Shown piece after piece: positions 18,689 through 28,813 of a DNA stretch of 64,000 nt (its first letter is position 1; each line of letters opens with the position of its first letter). The translations under genes were made by a program, and so were the position numbers. This DNA comes from Desulfuromonas sp. KJ2020 (GTDB taxonomy: Bacteria; Desulfobacterota; Desulfuromonadia; Desulfuromonadales; SZUA-540). The notes beneath the pieces were generated by a model. That model did not search any database. It was not told the DNA's origin and worked only from the letters and a program-made list of their open reading frames with translations. The DNA lies in assembly GCF_024197615.1 (NCBI RefSeq), contig NZ_JAKUKE010000003.1, positions 41,684 to 105,683 on the forward strand, written 5' to 3'.

Positions 18689-20071
18689 ATGCTCGCAGAG
18701 GTTGAAAGAACGCTACGGGTCTCCTGTCGTGTCAGTCCTGGCAGCAAGCTTCTGGTGGCTGTCTCGGGTGGAGGCGATTCTATCGCGCTGCTGGCTTTGC
18801 TCCGTGAACTGGCGGAGAACTATCCCCTGACGCTTGAAGCAGCCCATTTCGATCATCAGATGCGAACCACCAGCGCGGTCGATGCCGAATTCGTGCGGAA
18901 TATCTGCCGACAGTTGAACGTTCCTCTGAGGGTCGGCTCTGAAAATGTCCCTGCCCTGGCTTCTCAGCGAGGGCGTGGACTCGAAGAGGCGGCTCGGCAT
19001 GCACGACGAGCCTTCCTCGAAAAATCGGCGACTGATTTGGGCTGCGATGCGGTAGCCCTTGGTCACCATCAAGAGGATCAGGCCGAAACCTTTCTTCACC
19101 GGCTGATCCGTGGCAGTGGTCTGTCCGGTTTGGCTGCCATGCGTTTCCGCTCCGGGCTTTATGTGCGGCCTCTGCTCAATCTGCCGTCAGTCCGGCTAAG
19201 GGGCTACCTGCAGGCACGCGGTCTCTCCTGTGTAGAGGATGAGAGTAATGCCGATCGGCGTTTTACGCGCAATCGGATTCGCCATGAACTCGTGCCGCTG
19301 CTGCAGACCTTTAATCCCCAGATTGTTCCCCAACTCAATGCTTTGATCTCACGTATCGCCTGTGAAGAGGATTTTTGGCAACAGGAGACCCTCAGGGCCT
19401 TTACTGCCTCCGGAACCGCGTCGAAGGGCGAAGTGTGCTTTGAACGCTCCACTCTTCTCTCTCTGCATCCCGCCTTGAGGATGCGTGTGCTGCGCCACGG
19501 CTTGATCCTTGTGCGTGGCCAGGTACACGGCGTCGTTGCGGTGCACCTGGAGGCAATCGATGCCCAACTCCAGTCTCCCGTGCCCCAGTCCGACCTTGCT
19601 TTTGGCGGGGTCTGGTCCTGTCGGCGCTATGATCGGTTCTTTTTGCGCCGGGAGCCGTTTTTGACTGCGGACTCCTATGCGGTCGAAATCGATGGCCCAG
19701 GTATTTTTGCCCTTCCCCGTGGTCGTGAACTTAAGGTTTCTTTGATCTCCCGATCCGGTGGGGAGGGGCGCCAGGCCGTTGAGTTTGATGCGGGGAAAGT
19801 GTCCTTCCCTCTTCGGGTTCGTACCTTCCGAAAGGGGGATCGCTTCCAACCTTCGGGGATGGCTGGGCATAAGAAAGTGAAGGATTTCTTTGTTGATGAA
19901 AAGATCCCCCGGGAAGAACGTCAGCGCATCCCTCTGGTTGAATGGGAAGGGCAAATTCTCTGGATAGCAGGCTGGCGGCGTTGTGCCGGTTTAGCGCCCG
20001 GCCAAGACGGCGGAACGGTTCTGCGGTTGGAAGTTTCCCCGTCTGATCCGTCGCCCGGAAACGGTGGATAA
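18689..20071 (+). CDS. tilS: tRNA(Ile)-lysidine synthase
   Basis: ATP-dependent ligase adding lysine to C34 of tRNA-Ile2 (CAU), switching it from Met to Ile. 460 residues. PP-loop motif SGGGDS at residues 26-31, LGHHQEDQAETFLHRLIRGSGL in the N-terminal domain, and a C-terminal domain including RKGDRFQPSGMAGHKKVKDFF. ATG 18689 follows GAGG by 4 bases; the frame stays open upstream through the terminator and tRNA, which is clearly not coding. Adjacent to a CAU tRNA. Confidence 0.93.
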   Translation: MLAEVERTLRVSCRVSPGSKLLVAVSGGGDSIALLALLRELAENYPLTLEAAHFDHQMRTTSAVDAEFVRNICRQLNVPLRVGSENVPALASQRGRGLEEAARHARRAFLEKSATDLGCDAVALGHHQEDQAETFLHRLIRGSGLSGLAAMRFRSGLYVRPLLNLPSVRLRGYLQARGLSCVEDESNADRRFTRNRIRHELVPLLQTFNPQIVPQLNALISRIACEEDFWQQETLRAFTASGTASKGEVCFERSTLLSLHPALRMRVLRHGLILVRGQVHGVVAVHLEAIDAQLQSPVPQSDLAFGGVWSCRRYDRFFLRREPFLTADSYAVEIDGPGIFALPRGRELKVSLISRSGGEGRQAVEFDAGKVSFPLRVRTFRKGDRFQPSGMAGHKKVKDFFVDEKIPREERQRIPLVEWEGQILWIAGWRRCAGLAPGQDGGTVLRLEVSPSDPSPGNGG

Positions 20072-20086
20072 ACCCTGACAAGCGGC

Positions 20087-20115
20087 TTGTGAAATCGCAG
20101 GGTTTGTGGTACTTT
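20087..20115 (+). promoter_or_regulatory. possible ftsH promoter
   Basis: TTGTGA (20087-20092) and TACTTT (20110-20115), 17-base spacer, with an extended TGG just before the -10. Located in the 118-base gap between tilS and ftsH. Moderate match only. Confidence 0.3.
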
Positions 20116-20189
20116 TTCTCAATTTCAGCCGGCTTTTCACGCCCCTTGTTCCGGAGGGGTGATTAAAAAAAGAAAATTTAGGGGGTAAA

Positions 20190-22064
20190 GTGAATCAATT
20201 TTATAAAAATATTGCACTCTGGCTGGTCATCTCTCTGGTGATGATCCTCCTCTTCAATATGATGACCCAAAAGGGTGCCGAGCAAAAGGCCATCAGCTAT
20301 ACGGCCTTTCTGGCGGCTGTTGAAGAAGGACAGGTTCAGGAAGTTACCGTCCAGGGGTCGAATATCGAGGGCAAGTACAAGGATGATACCTCTTTCAAGT
20401 CTTTTGCACCCAACGATCCCGAACTGATCCCGGCTCTGCGCGAGAAGGGCGTAGTCATACAGGCCAAGCCTGAGGGTGATCGCAGTTTCTGGTTTACACT
20501 GCTGGTCTCATGGGGCCCCATTCTGCTGCTCATCGGGGTGTGGATTTTCTTCATGCGGCAAATGCAGTCCGGTGGCGGCAAGGCGATGAGCTTTGGCAAG
20601 AGCCGGGCCAAGCTGCTCTCCGAGACCCAGGCGGTGGTAACGTTCAGTGACGTGGCCGGCATCGACGAAGCCAAGGACGAGCTTGAAGAGATCGTTTCTT
20701 ACCTGAAGGATCCCAAGAAGTTTTCCCGCCTCGGGGGCAAAATTCCCAAAGGCGTCCTGCTGGTGGGTTCGCCCGGTACGGGTAAAACCCTGCTGGCCCG
20801 CGCCATTGCCGGAGAGGCTGGCGTTCCCTTCTTCTCCATTTCCGGTTCCGATTTCGTCGAGATGTTTGTCGGAGTGGGAGCCAGCCGGGTGCGCGATCTT
20901 TTTGTGCAGGGCAAGAAAAATGCCCCTTGCATTATCTTCATCGATGAAATTGACGCCGTCGGTCGCCATCGCGGCGCCGGTCTTGGCGGGGGGCACGACG
21001 AGCGTGAACAGACCCTCAACCAGCTGCTCGTTGAAATGGATGGCTTTGAGTCGAATGAAGGTGTCATCCTTATTGCCGCCACAAACCGGCCTGATGTCCT
21101 CGACCCCGCTCTTCTGCGGCCCGGCCGCTTCGATCGGCAGGTGGTGGTGCCTCGTCCCGATGTAAAGGGTCGCACTAAAATTCTCCAGGTGCATGCGCGC
21201 AAAGTGCCCTTGAGCAAGGATGTAAATCTTGAGGTGGTCGCCAAGGGGACCCCCGGATTTTCGGGAGCAGACCTGGCTAACCTGGTCAACGAGGCCGCGC
21301 TGCTCGCCGCCCGGGCCGACAAGAACGAAGTCACCATGGAGGATGTCGAAGCGGCCAAGGACAAGGTTCTCATGGGCGCCGAACGTCGATCCATGGTGAT
21401 TACCGAAGACGAAAAGAAGGTGACGGCCTACCATGAAGCCGGTCATGCCCTGGTGGCACTCTTCATTCCCGGCGCCGATCCCGTGCACAAGGTGTCCATC
21501 ATCCCGCGCGGAAGAGCCATGGGCGTCACCATGTATCTTCCTGAGGTGGAAAAGTACAACGAGACCCGCGACGGCCTCTACACTCGGATATGCACCCTGA
21601 TGGGTGGTCGTGTGGCTGAAGAGGTCATGTTCAACAGCATTACCAGCGGCGCCAGCAACGACATCGAACGCGCCACCGCCATCGCCCGCAAGATGGTATG
21701 CGAGTGGGGGATGAGCGACAAACTCGGTCCTTTGGCTTTCGGAGAAAAGGAGGGCGAAGTTTTTCTGGGCCGCGACATGGGGCACGTGAAGAACTACAGT
21801 GAAGCTACCGCGATTGAAATCGACAGTGAAATCCGCCGCATCGTGCAGGAGAACTACGATCGTACCCGGGAGATTCTCAAGACGAACAAGGAGGCTCTCG
21901 TGAAAGTCGCCGAGGCCCTGTTGGAGCGAGAAAACCTTGACGGCAGTGAAATTCAGGAGATGGTCTTCGGTAAAAAGGTCGAAGAGGCGGCTGAAGAGGC
22001 TGGCGGAACAATTTCACCCGGAGAGGGCTCCTGCGTGGAGACGGCTTCCGAGAAAGATGCTTGA
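20190..22064 (+). CDS. ftsH: ATP-dependent membrane zinc protease FtsH
   Basis: Membrane-anchored AAA+ metalloprotease degrading misfolded membrane proteins and regulatory targets. 624 residues. Two membrane segments (about 7-25 and 101-122) flank a periplasmic domain. AAA module: Walker A GSPGTGKT (193-200), Walker B IIFIDEID (248-255), second region of homology [17 protein letters not shown]. Zinc motif HEAGH at 415-419. GTG start preceded by AGGGGG. First gene of the long ftsH-to-tsaE series; its stop overlaps the folP ATG. Confidence 0.97.
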   Translation: MNQFYKNIALWLVISLVMILLFNMMTQKGAEQKAISYTAFLAAVEEGQVQEVTVQGSNIEGKYKDDTSFKSFAPNDPELIPALREKGVVIQAKPEGDRSFWFTLLVSWGPILLLIGVWIFFMRQMQSGGGKAMSFGKSRAKLLSETQAVVTFSDVAGIDEAKDELEEIVSYLKDPKKFSRLGGKIPKGVLLVGSPGTGKTLLARAIAGEAGVPFFSISGSDFVEMFVGVGASRVRDLFVQGKKNAPCIIFIDEIDAVGRHRGAGLGGGHDEREQTLNQLLVEMDGFESNEGVILIAATNRPDVLDPALLRPGRFDRQVVVPRPDVKGRTKILQVHARKVPLSKDVNLEVVAKGTPGFSGADLANLVNEAALLAARADKNEVTMEDVEAAKDKVLMGAERRSMVITEDEKKVTAYHEAGHALVALFIPGADPVHKVSIIPRGRAMGVTMYLPEVEKYNETRDGLYTRICTLMGGRVAEEVMFNSITSGASNDIERATAIARKMVCEWGMSDKLGPLAFGEKEGEVFLGRDMGHVKNYSEATAIEIDSEIRRIVQENYDRTREILKTNKEALVKVAEALLERENLDGSEIQEMVFGKKVEEAAEEAGGTISPGEGSCVETASEKDA

Positions 22065-23287
22065 TGCGCTTTTTGCCGCGTCTCCTGCAGATCACCGATG
22101 AAGAGACCGCCCGGGTCGAGATTCAACGCATAGGTGCCGATCCCGCCGGTGTAGAAAAAATGGCCGGCAAAATGGTGCCGGCGCTGGTAAAGATCTCAAC
22201 TATCCCCTGCCGCTGTGCCAATATCCTCAAGCAGGAGATGCTGGCCGTAGGAGGGGATGCGGCCGTTGCCCGTGGCAGCGTGGCCTGCACCATCGACCAT
22301 ACGGATGTCATCCTGATCGGCACGCGTAAACAGCTGAGCCTCCTTGGGCGTCGCCTTGGCGCTCAACCTTTCGGGCTGGCCGGGTTGGGAGTAGAGATCG
22401 GCGCCTTGCTTCGCGATATGGAAAGCGTGCCCTCCCGGCTCAATGGGCGACATGGCTTTTTGGACCTCTCGCGGCCGGCCATCATGGGGATATTGAACGT
22501 TACGCCGGATTCCTTTTCCGATGGGGGGCGCTATCAGGGTTTTGATGACGCTTTGCGACGAGTCGAGACCCTGGTTGCCGAAGGCGCCGATCTGATCGAC
22601 GTCGGCGGTGAAAGTACCCGCCCCGGGGCGAAAGCCGTGGAGAGCGGGACAGAGATTGACAGGGTGGTGCCGGTCATTGAGGCGATCAAACAACGCTTCG
22701 ATATTCTGCTCTCGGTCGACACGACCAAAAGCGAGGTTGCGGCCGCTTCCCTCGACGCCGGGGGACATTTTGTCAACGACATCAGCGGCATGCAGTTCGA
22801 CTCCCGCATGGCTGCAACGGTGGCTTCACGCGGAGGCGGGGTTTTTGTCATGCACACCCGCGGCCGTCCCGACGCCATGCAGCAGGATACCCGCTACCAG
22901 GATCTGCTCGGAGAGGTTATTGCCTATCTCCGCCAGTGTCTTGAGCGGGGACGGGCGGCCGGCATTCCTGAAAGCCATATGGCGGTGGATCCTGGCGTCG
23001 GCTTTGCCAAGGATCTTGACGGCAATCTCGAGCTTATCAGACGACTGGGGGAACTACGCTCCCTCGGTCGACCTATTCTCCTCGGCACCTCCAGAAAAGG
23101 ATTCATCGGAAAAGTCCTTGATGAACCGAATCCGGAGGCACGGGTGATGGGGACCATGGCGACGGTCGCCTTGGGGGTGCAACAGGGTGCTACCCTGTTT
23201 CGCGTCCACGACGTCAGGGCTGCCCGGCAGACGGCCGATATGGCATGGGCCATCTGCAAACCAAGAGGTGATGTTATAAACAAATAG
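22064..23287 (+). CDS. folP: dihydropteroate synthase with N-terminal extension
   Basis: Condenses hydroxymethyl-dihydropterin pyrophosphate with p-aminobenzoate. 407 residues against about 270-290 for the free enzyme. The catalytic barrel begins near residue 140 (PAIMGILNVTPDSFSDGGRY) and continues with VGGESTRPGA, VDTTKSEVA, HFVNDISG, DPGVGFAK and LLGTSRKGF. Residues 1-about 135 form an extra domain (PALVKISTIPCRCANILKQE...) that I do not recognise, though long DHPS proteins occur in related anaerobes. ATG 22064 overlaps the ftsH stop; TTG 22061 is the alternative start. Confidence 0.92.
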   Translation: MRFLPRLLQITDEETARVEIQRIGADPAGVEKMAGKMVPALVKISTIPCRCANILKQEMLAVGGDAAVARGSVACTIDHTDVILIGTRKQLSLLGRRLGAQPFGLAGLGVEIGALLRDMESVPSRLNGRHGFLDLSRPAIMGILNVTPDSFSDGGRYQGFDDALRRVETLVAEGADLIDVGGESTRPGAKAVESGTEIDRVVPVIEAIKQRFDILLSVDTTKSEVAAASLDAGGHFVNDISGMQFDSRMAATVASRGGGVFVMHTRGRPDAMQQDTRYQDLLGEVIAYLRQCLERGRAAGIPESHMAVDPGVGFAKDLDGNLELIRRLGELRSLGRPILLGTSRKGFIGKVLDEPNPEARVMGTMATVALGVQQGATLFRVHDVRAARQTADMAWAICKPRGDVINK

Positions 23288-23298
23288 AATCAAGGCCG

Positions 23299-24093
23299 GT
23301 GTTCTTTATGGGCGACATGTTGGAAGGATTTAAAAATTTCAGGTGGTTGCTGGACCTGCTCGATATCGTCCTCGTTGCCTATATCATCTACCGGATTATT
23401 CTGCTCATCAAAGGGACGCGGGCCGTGCAGATGCTGCTTGGTCTCGCCGTCATCCTTCTTGTCTATGTCGCCTCCCAGATCGGGGGCCTCTATACGCTGC
23501 ACTGGCTGCTCGACAACTTCCTGTCTTCCATCATTCTGGTGATTGTCGTCATTTTCCAGAATGATATCCGCCGTGCCCTGATTCACGTCGGTCGCAACCC
23601 CTTCTTCGCCGATCTGTCCTACAAGGAAGAGACGGAGGTCATGGAAGAGTTGATCAAGGCGACTCTCAACCTGGCCAACCGTCGTATTGGCGCGCTCATC
23701 GTGATCGAGCGGGAAACCGGACTGAAAGATTTTCTCGAAGTCGGCGTGGAGATCGACGCCAAAGTCTCCAGTGATCTGATTACTTCCATTTTTCTCCCCT
23801 ATTCGCCCATTCATGACGGCGCCCTGGTCATCCAGCAGGGGAGGCTGAAACGGGCAGGCTGTTTTCTACCCCTGTCCCAGAATCCCGATATCAGCAAGAC
23901 ACTCGGAACGCGTCATCGGGCGGCTATCGGTTTGACGGAACTGGTGGACGCCGTGGCGATCGTGGTCTCGGAGGAGACCGGCAAGATTTCTGTCGTCGTC
24001 GGCGGCCGGATTACCCGCGACCTCGACTCAACCGCCCTGAAGAGGGTTCTCAAGCGACTGCTTGAGCCCAAAACAAACAAGAAGAAGAGCTGA
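23299..24093 (+). CDS. cdaA: diadenylate cyclase CdaA
   Basis: Membrane diadenylate cyclase making c-di-AMP from two ATP. About 264 residues: three N-terminal membrane segments (about 15-80) then the DisA_N/DAC domain with DGA (in IHDGALVIQQGR, D173) and RHR (in TRHRAAIG, R205-R207), the two catalytic/ATP-binding signatures. GTG 23299 is the first start; ATG 23308 is equally plausible and gives 261 residues. Followed by cdaR and glmM, the same order as in Firmicutes, where CdaR and GlmM modulate the cyclase. Confidence 0.93.
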   Translation: MFFMGDMLEGFKNFRWLLDLLDIVLVAYIIYRIILLIKGTRAVQMLLGLAVILLVYVASQIGGLYTLHWLLDNFLSSIILVIVVIFQNDIRRALIHVGRNPFFADLSYKEETEVMEELIKATLNLANRRIGALIVIERETGLKDFLEVGVEIDAKVSSDLITSIFLPYSPIHDGALVIQQGRLKRAGCFLPLSQNPDISKTLGTRHRAAIGLTELVDAVAIVVSEETGKISVVVGGRITRDLDSTALKRVLKRLLEPKTNKKKS

Positions 24094-24100
24094 TGGCATC

Positions 24101-24784
24101 ATGTTCGCCAAACTGATGGAAAACTGGCTTCTCAAGCTTCTTTCGCTCTCCTTTGCCCTGGTCTTGTGGTTTTTTGTCATGGGCGAGCAGAAGCTGGAAC
24201 TGGGCTATGCCGTGCCCCTGGAACTCAAGAATACTCCTCAGGGGTTGATGGTTGCCAACGAGGTGCCCAGTCTGGTCGACGTGCGGATCAGCGGCCCCCG
24301 CACCCTCCTCATGAACCTGAGCCCCAGCGATATCAGTATTTCCGTCGATCTCAAGGATCTTCAACCGGGATTGACCTCCTTTAAGCGCCTGGAGGAGAGG
24401 CTGAACATCCCTAGCGCGCTCAAGGTAACCCGACTTTCCCCTTCTTTTGTTGATGTTAAGCTCGAACGCATTCGCAGCAAGGCCGTGCCGGTCCAGGCTG
24501 TGATTTCCGGACAGCCCGCCGCGGGTTTTGTGGTCAAGTCCGTTAGGGCTACACCGGACAAGGTCGATGTCGAAGGGGCCGAAAGTGAGCTCAAGGATGT
24601 GGCAGAGGTCTCCACCGAGCCCGTGGATGTGGAGGGGGTGAAGGAAAGCTTTACCTTGATGGTGCCCATCAACTATCGCGGCAAATACACAGGACTCAAG
24701 GACAAGAAATCAGCCGAGGTGCTTGTGGTGGTAGAACCGCAACCTGGTCATCAGAACCAGGGGGAAAGGAAAGTGCAGGAATGA
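24101..24784 (+). CDS. cdaR: YbbR-domain protein, CdaA regulator CdaR
   Basis: Membrane-anchored extracytoplasmic protein with YbbR repeats; homologues next to cdaA regulate c-di-AMP synthesis. 227 residues: one membrane segment (about 9-27, [19 protein letters not shown]), then two YbbR-like repeats (about 35-110 and 120-205; the second with [22 protein letters not shown] broken over the repeat). ATG 24101 chosen; the frame opens 39 bases upstream within cdaA. Overlaps glmM by 4 bases (ATGA). Confidence 0.85.
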   Translation: MFAKLMENWLLKLLSLSFALVLWFFVMGEQKLELGYAVPLELKNTPQGLMVANEVPSLVDVRISGPRTLLMNLSPSDISISVDLKDLQPGLTSFKRLEERLNIPSALKVTRLSPSFVDVKLERIRSKAVPVQAVISGQPAAGFVVKSVRATPDKVDVEGAESELKDVAEVSTEPVDVEGVKESFTLMVPINYRGKYTGLKDKKSAEVLVVVEPQPGHQNQGERKVQE

Positions 24785-26154
24785 GCAAAAAATTGTTTGG
24801 CACCGATGGCGTTCGCGGTGTGGCCAATGTCTATCCGATGACGACAGAGATGGCCATGCAACTGGGCCGGGCTGCTGCCTATATCTTCAAGAAGGATAAT
24901 CGACGCCACCGTATCGTCATCGGCAAGGATACGCGGCTGTCCGGCTACATGATCGAAAATGCTCTGTCGGCCGGAATTTGTTCCATGGGTGTCGATGTCT
25001 TGCTGGTCGGCCCTCTGCCGACACCCGGAATTGCTTTTATCGCCAAGTCCATGCGTGCTGATGCCGGCGTGGTGATATCGGCCTCCCATAATCCTTACCA
25101 AGATAACGGGATCAAGTTCTTTTCACGTGACGGCTTCAAATTGCCCGACGAGGTAGAACTGAAGATTGAAGATCTCATTTTCAGCCAAAAGATCGATTCC
25201 CTTCGTCCAACCGCCGCAGAAGTTGGCAAGGCTTTCCGTATCGATGATGCCCAGGGGCGCTATATTGTTTTTCTGAAAAACTCCTTTCCGGGGGACATGG
25301 ATCTAAGCGGCCTGAAAATCGTGCTGGACTGCGCCAACGGCGCCGCTTACAAGGTGGCTCCCGCGGTGCTGGAGGAGTTGGGCGCTGAGGTCATCTCGAT
25401 CGGCGTTTCGCCTAATGGCACCAATATCAATGCCGGTTGTGGTTCCCTGCACCCCGATATTCTGTCGGAAAAGGTCAAGGAACACCGCGCCCATCTGGGC
25501 ATAGCGCTCGATGGTGATGCCGATCGGGTTATTTTTGTCGATGAATTCGGGCGCGAAGTCGATGGGGACCACATCATGGCCATCTGTGCCACCCAGATGC
25601 TGGCCGAGGGCCGGCTTGCCCATAACACTCTGGTTGCGACCGTCATGAGCAATATGGGCCTGGATATCGCGCTACGCAAAGCAGGGGGCAGGGTCGTCAA
25701 GACGGCTGTCGGTGACCGCTACGTGGTGGAAGAAATGCGCCAGCATGGCTACAATCTCGGTGGTGAACAATCCGGGCATATGATCTTTCTTGATCATAAT
25801 ACGACGGGTGACGGTATGATTTCCGCCCTGCAGGTGCTGGCCATCATGCAACGCAGCGGACGTTCTCTGGCTGATCTGGCGGAAGTTATGATCGCCCTGC
25901 CGCAGGTGTTGCTCAACGTCCGGGTGACCGAGAAAAAGGATATCAACGACATTGCCGATATTCGTAAAACCATCGCGGCGGTGGAAAAAAAATTGGGTGA
26001 ATCCGGGCGCGTTCTGATTCGCTACAGTGGTACGGAGCCGCTTTTGCGCGTCATGCTGGAAGGTCAGGACAAGGTGGAAATTACCGGTTACGCCCAGGAA
26101 ATTGCGGCTATGATCGAAAAACATCTCGGCAGCGGCCGGAAAAAGGAGGCATAG
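24781..26154 (+). CDS. glmM: phosphoglucosamine mutase
   Basis: Converts glucosamine-6-phosphate to glucosamine-1-phosphate for UDP-GlcNAc, hence peptidoglycan and LPS. 457 residues. Catalytic serine S102 in [14 protein letters not shown], metal loop DGDADR, sugar loop GGEQSGHM and phosphate loop [12 protein letters not shown] are all intact. Four-base overlap with cdaR. In Firmicutes GlmM binds and inhibits CdaA; linkage here suggests the same crosstalk. Confidence 0.97.
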   Translation: MSKKLFGTDGVRGVANVYPMTTEMAMQLGRAAAYIFKKDNRRHRIVIGKDTRLSGYMIENALSAGICSMGVDVLLVGPLPTPGIAFIAKSMRADAGVVISASHNPYQDNGIKFFSRDGFKLPDEVELKIEDLIFSQKIDSLRPTAAEVGKAFRIDDAQGRYIVFLKNSFPGDMDLSGLKIVLDCANGAAYKVAPAVLEELGAEVISIGVSPNGTNINAGCGSLHPDILSEKVKEHRAHLGIALDGDADRVIFVDEFGREVDGDHIMAICATQMLAEGRLAHNTLVATVMSNMGLDIALRKAGGRVVKTAVGDRYVVEEMRQHGYNLGGEQSGHMIFLDHNTTGDGMISALQVLAIMQRSGRSLADLAEVMIALPQVLLNVRVTEKKDINDIADIRKTIAAVEKKLGESGRVLIRYSGTEPLLRVMLEGQDKVEITGYAQEIAAMIEKHLGSGRKKEA

Positions 26155-26155
26155 G

Positions 26156-26875
26156 GTGGCTAAGCTGGGCGTCAATGTCGATCATGTGGCCACCGTGCGC
26201 CAGGCGCGAGGGACTGTCGAACCTGACCCGGTCATGGCTGCCGCGTTGGCGGAATTGGCCGGCGCGGAGGGCATTACCGTTCACCTGCGGGAGGATCGAC
26301 GTCATATTCAGGACCGTGATGTTGAGGTTCTGCGCAAAACTGTGAAGACTCGCCTCAATCTGGAAATGGCCGCTACCGACGAAATGGTGGCGATCGCCCT
26401 TAAAATCCTGCCCGATATGGTGACCCTCGTTCCAGAAAAACGGGAAGAACTTACTACGGAAGGTGGTCTCGATGTCTGCATGAACCGTCATCTGGTGCAG
26501 AAACAGACGGGATTGCTGCGCCAGGGGGGCATCGTCGTCAGTCTTTTTGTTGATCCCGATCTCGAGCAGATCAAAATGGCCCATCGCGTCGGTGCCCAGT
26601 ATATTGAGATCCATACGGGAACCTATTGTGAAGCACGCCTGACGGAGGGTCGCCAGAAGGAGCTGCAGAAGATCGAACAGGCTATCCGTGCGGCACGGAA
26701 GCTGGGGCTTGGGGTCAACGCCGGTCATGGTCTTGATTATTTGAACATTCGCGAAGTGGTTGCCCTTGGGGGGATAGAAGAATTCAATATCGGGCACAGT
26801 ATCGTTTCCAGGGCGGTTCTGGTCGGCATGGAGCGCGCCGTTCGCGAGATGGTGGCCCTGGTCAAAGGGGGCTGA
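26156..26875 (+). CDS. pdxJ: pyridoxine 5'-phosphate synthase
   Basis: Final ring-closing step of the DXP-dependent vitamin B6 pathway. 239 residues. Family features: [16 protein letters not shown] at the N-terminus, [13 protein letters not shown], and [11 protein letters not shown] plus [12 protein letters not shown] near the C-terminus. GTG start after AAAGGAGG. Begins one base after the glmM stop and precedes acpS, the classical pdxJ-acpS pair. Confidence 0.96.
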   Translation: MAKLGVNVDHVATVRQARGTVEPDPVMAAALAELAGAEGITVHLREDRRHIQDRDVEVLRKTVKTRLNLEMAATDEMVAIALKILPDMVTLVPEKREELTTEGGLDVCMNRHLVQKQTGLLRQGGIVVSLFVDPDLEQIKMAHRVGAQYIEIHTGTYCEARLTEGRQKELQKIEQAIRAARKLGLGVNAGHGLDYLNIREVVALGGIEEFNIGHSIVSRAVLVGMERAVREMVALVKGG

Positions 26876-26879
26876 GCCT

Positions 26880-27263
26880 TTGGGCATTGTCGGCGTAGGG
26901 ACAGACCTGGCTCGAATAGAGCGTTTTCGCCGCTTTGTGCGGGAGGGGAAAACCGGTATTGTCGACCGGATCTTTACGGCGGACGAAAGGCGTTATGCTT
27001 TTGCCATGAAGGACCCTTCACCCCATCTGGCCGCGCGTTTCGCCGCCAAGGAGGCTTTTCTCAAGGCCCTCGGCCTCGGCCTCCGCGAAGGCATTTCCTG
27101 GCAGGATATGTCCGTTGAACGGGACGAGCTCGGTAAGCCGTCCATGCGACTCCAGGGGCGAGCGGCAGAGATCTTTAACGCAAGGGGGCTTTCGGGCCTG
27201 CATCTTTCTTACAGCCACGACGGTGATTATGCGCTGGCCACGGTTATACTGGAGAAACCATGA
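26880..27263 (+). CDS. acpS: holo-[acyl-carrier-protein] synthase
   Basis: Transfers phosphopantetheine from CoA to acyl carrier protein. 127 residues. Mg-binding Asp in GVGTDLARIERF (residue 9) and Glu in ARFAAKEAFLKALG; SYSHDGDYALATV at the C-terminus. TTG start is the only one giving the conserved IVGVGTD N-terminus, 4 bases after pdxJ. Overlaps nnr by 4 bases (ATGA). Confidence 0.94.
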   Translation: MGIVGVGTDLARIERFRRFVREGKTGIVDRIFTADERRYAFAMKDPSPHLAARFAAKEAFLKALGLGLREGISWQDMSVERDELGKPSMRLQGRAAEIFNARGLSGLHLSYSHDGDYALATVILEKP

Positions 27264-28804
27264 AACTGTACCGTGCCGACCAGGTGAGAGGATTTGACCG
27301 CCAGACCATTGAGGAGATGGGCATCTCCGGGCTCGTTCTCATGGAAAACGCCGGGGTAGCTGCCACCGAACTGTTCTGTGCCCATTTCCGGGCTGTTTTT
27401 CCCGGAGCGGTCGTAGTATTGGCCGGCAAGGGAAACAATGGCGGCGACGGGTATGTCATGGCCCGTCATCTGCACAACCGCGGCTGGCAGGTCACCACGC
27501 TGGTTCTCGCCGAAGAAAAAGCCGTTGGCGGAGATGCAGCCGTCAATTTACGGGCTTTAACGGCCTGCGGGGGGACTGTCACCTTCTGTCCCCATGAGGC
27601 ATCCCTCGACCAGGCCCTGGTAAGGATCAACGCTCGTGTGATTATTGATGCCCTGTTCGGAACCGGTTTGACCTCTCCGGTCCGTGATCATTATGCCAGG
27701 GCCATCGACTGGATCAATCGCAGTGGCCTCCCTGTTTTTTCCGTCGATATTCCCTCGGGGATAGACGCAACCAGCGGTCGCGTGCTGGGGGCAGCGGTAA
27801 AGGCCAAAGAGACGGTGACCTTTGCCGTCGGGAAGATAGGACAGGTCCTGGCGCCGGGGTGTGAATATGCCGGCCGGTTGCATGTCGTCGATATCGGCAT
27901 CCCCCCCAAGGTGATCGATCGCGAGGAAGGTGCTGTCTTTGTTGAGGCCGCTGACGTTGCCGCACTTTTTCCGGCGCGCCCTTTTGCTGGCCATAAAGGG
28001 ACCTTCGGGCATCTGGTGGTCGTGGGCGGATCCACAGGAAAATCCGGCGCGGCTGCCATGACCGCGGAAGGCGCTTTACGATCCGGCGCCGGGCTGGTTA
28101 CGGTCGGTTGTCCCGCCAGTATTCACGATATCCTCGAGATCAAACTAACGGAGGCGATGACGGTTCCGCTACCGGATGCCGCCGGCTCCCTGGATCTGCG
28201 GGCATATGACGATATCAAACGACTGTGGCTCCACAAACAGGCACTTGCGCTTGGGCCCGGTCTGGGTTTGTCTGAAGGAGGGGCGGCGCTGGCGGGCTGT
28301 ATCGTCCGAGACTGCCCGCTCCCCCTGGTGATTGACGCAGACGGTATCAATGCTCTGTGTGATCAAAAAGACCTGCTGACTGTCCGTCCTGTCGGGACGA
28401 CCGTCCTGACTCCGCATCCGGGTGAGATGGCGCGACTGACCGGGATGTCTGTAAACGAGATTGAAGCGGACCGGGTGCGTGTTGCGGGGGATTTTGCCAA
28501 GAAATACGGCGCGGTTCTGGTGCTCAAGGGCGCCCGTACCGTCATCGCCTCTCCGGAGGGAGATCTGTTCGTAAATAGTACGGGGAACCCCGGTCTCGCT
28601 ACAGGCGGCATGGGGGATGTATTGACGGGGGTCATTGCCGGCCTGATTGCCCAGGGGCTTTCTCCACTTAACGCCGCCGTCCTGGGGACCTTCTGGCATG
28701 GGCGCGCCGCTGATGATCTGGGCCAGATCCTGGGTAACGCCGGCCTGACCGCCACTGACCTGCTGCGACAACTGCCTTTGACGCGTCACCAACTTCTGAC
28801 CTAA
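27260..28804 (+). CDS. nnr: bifunctional NAD(P)H-hydrate epimerase / ADP-dependent dehydratase
   Basis: Repairs damaged hydrated NAD(P)H. 514 residues, a natural fusion. Residues 1 to about 215 are the YjeF-N epimerase (GKGNNGGDGYVMARHL, DALFGTGL, VDIPSGIDATSG). Residues about 230-505 are the ribokinase-like dehydratase (GHKGTFGHLVVVGGS, LVIDADGINAL, TPHPGEMARLTG, NPGLATGGMGDVLTG). Coupled to acpS by ATGA overlap. Confidence 0.95.
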   Translation: MKLYRADQVRGFDRQTIEEMGISGLVLMENAGVAATELFCAHFRAVFPGAVVVLAGKGNNGGDGYVMARHLHNRGWQVTTLVLAEEKAVGGDAAVNLRALTACGGTVTFCPHEASLDQALVRINARVIIDALFGTGLTSPVRDHYARAIDWINRSGLPVFSVDIPSGIDATSGRVLGAAVKAKETVTFAVGKIGQVLAPGCEYAGRLHVVDIGIPPKVIDREEGAVFVEAADVAALFPARPFAGHKGTFGHLVVVGGSTGKSGAAAMTAEGALRSGAGLVTVGCPASIHDILEIKLTEAMTVPLPDAAGSLDLRAYDDIKRLWLHKQALALGPGLGLSEGGAALAGCIVRDCPLPLVIDADGINALCDQKDLLTVRPVGTTVLTPHPGEMARLTGMSVNEIEADRVRVAGDFAKKYGAVLVLKGARTVIASPEGDLFVNSTGNPGLATGGMGDVLTGVIAGLIAQGLSPLNAAVLGTFWHGRAADDLGQILGNAGLTATDLLRQLPLTRHQLLT

Positions 28805-28813
28805 GGAGATCTC

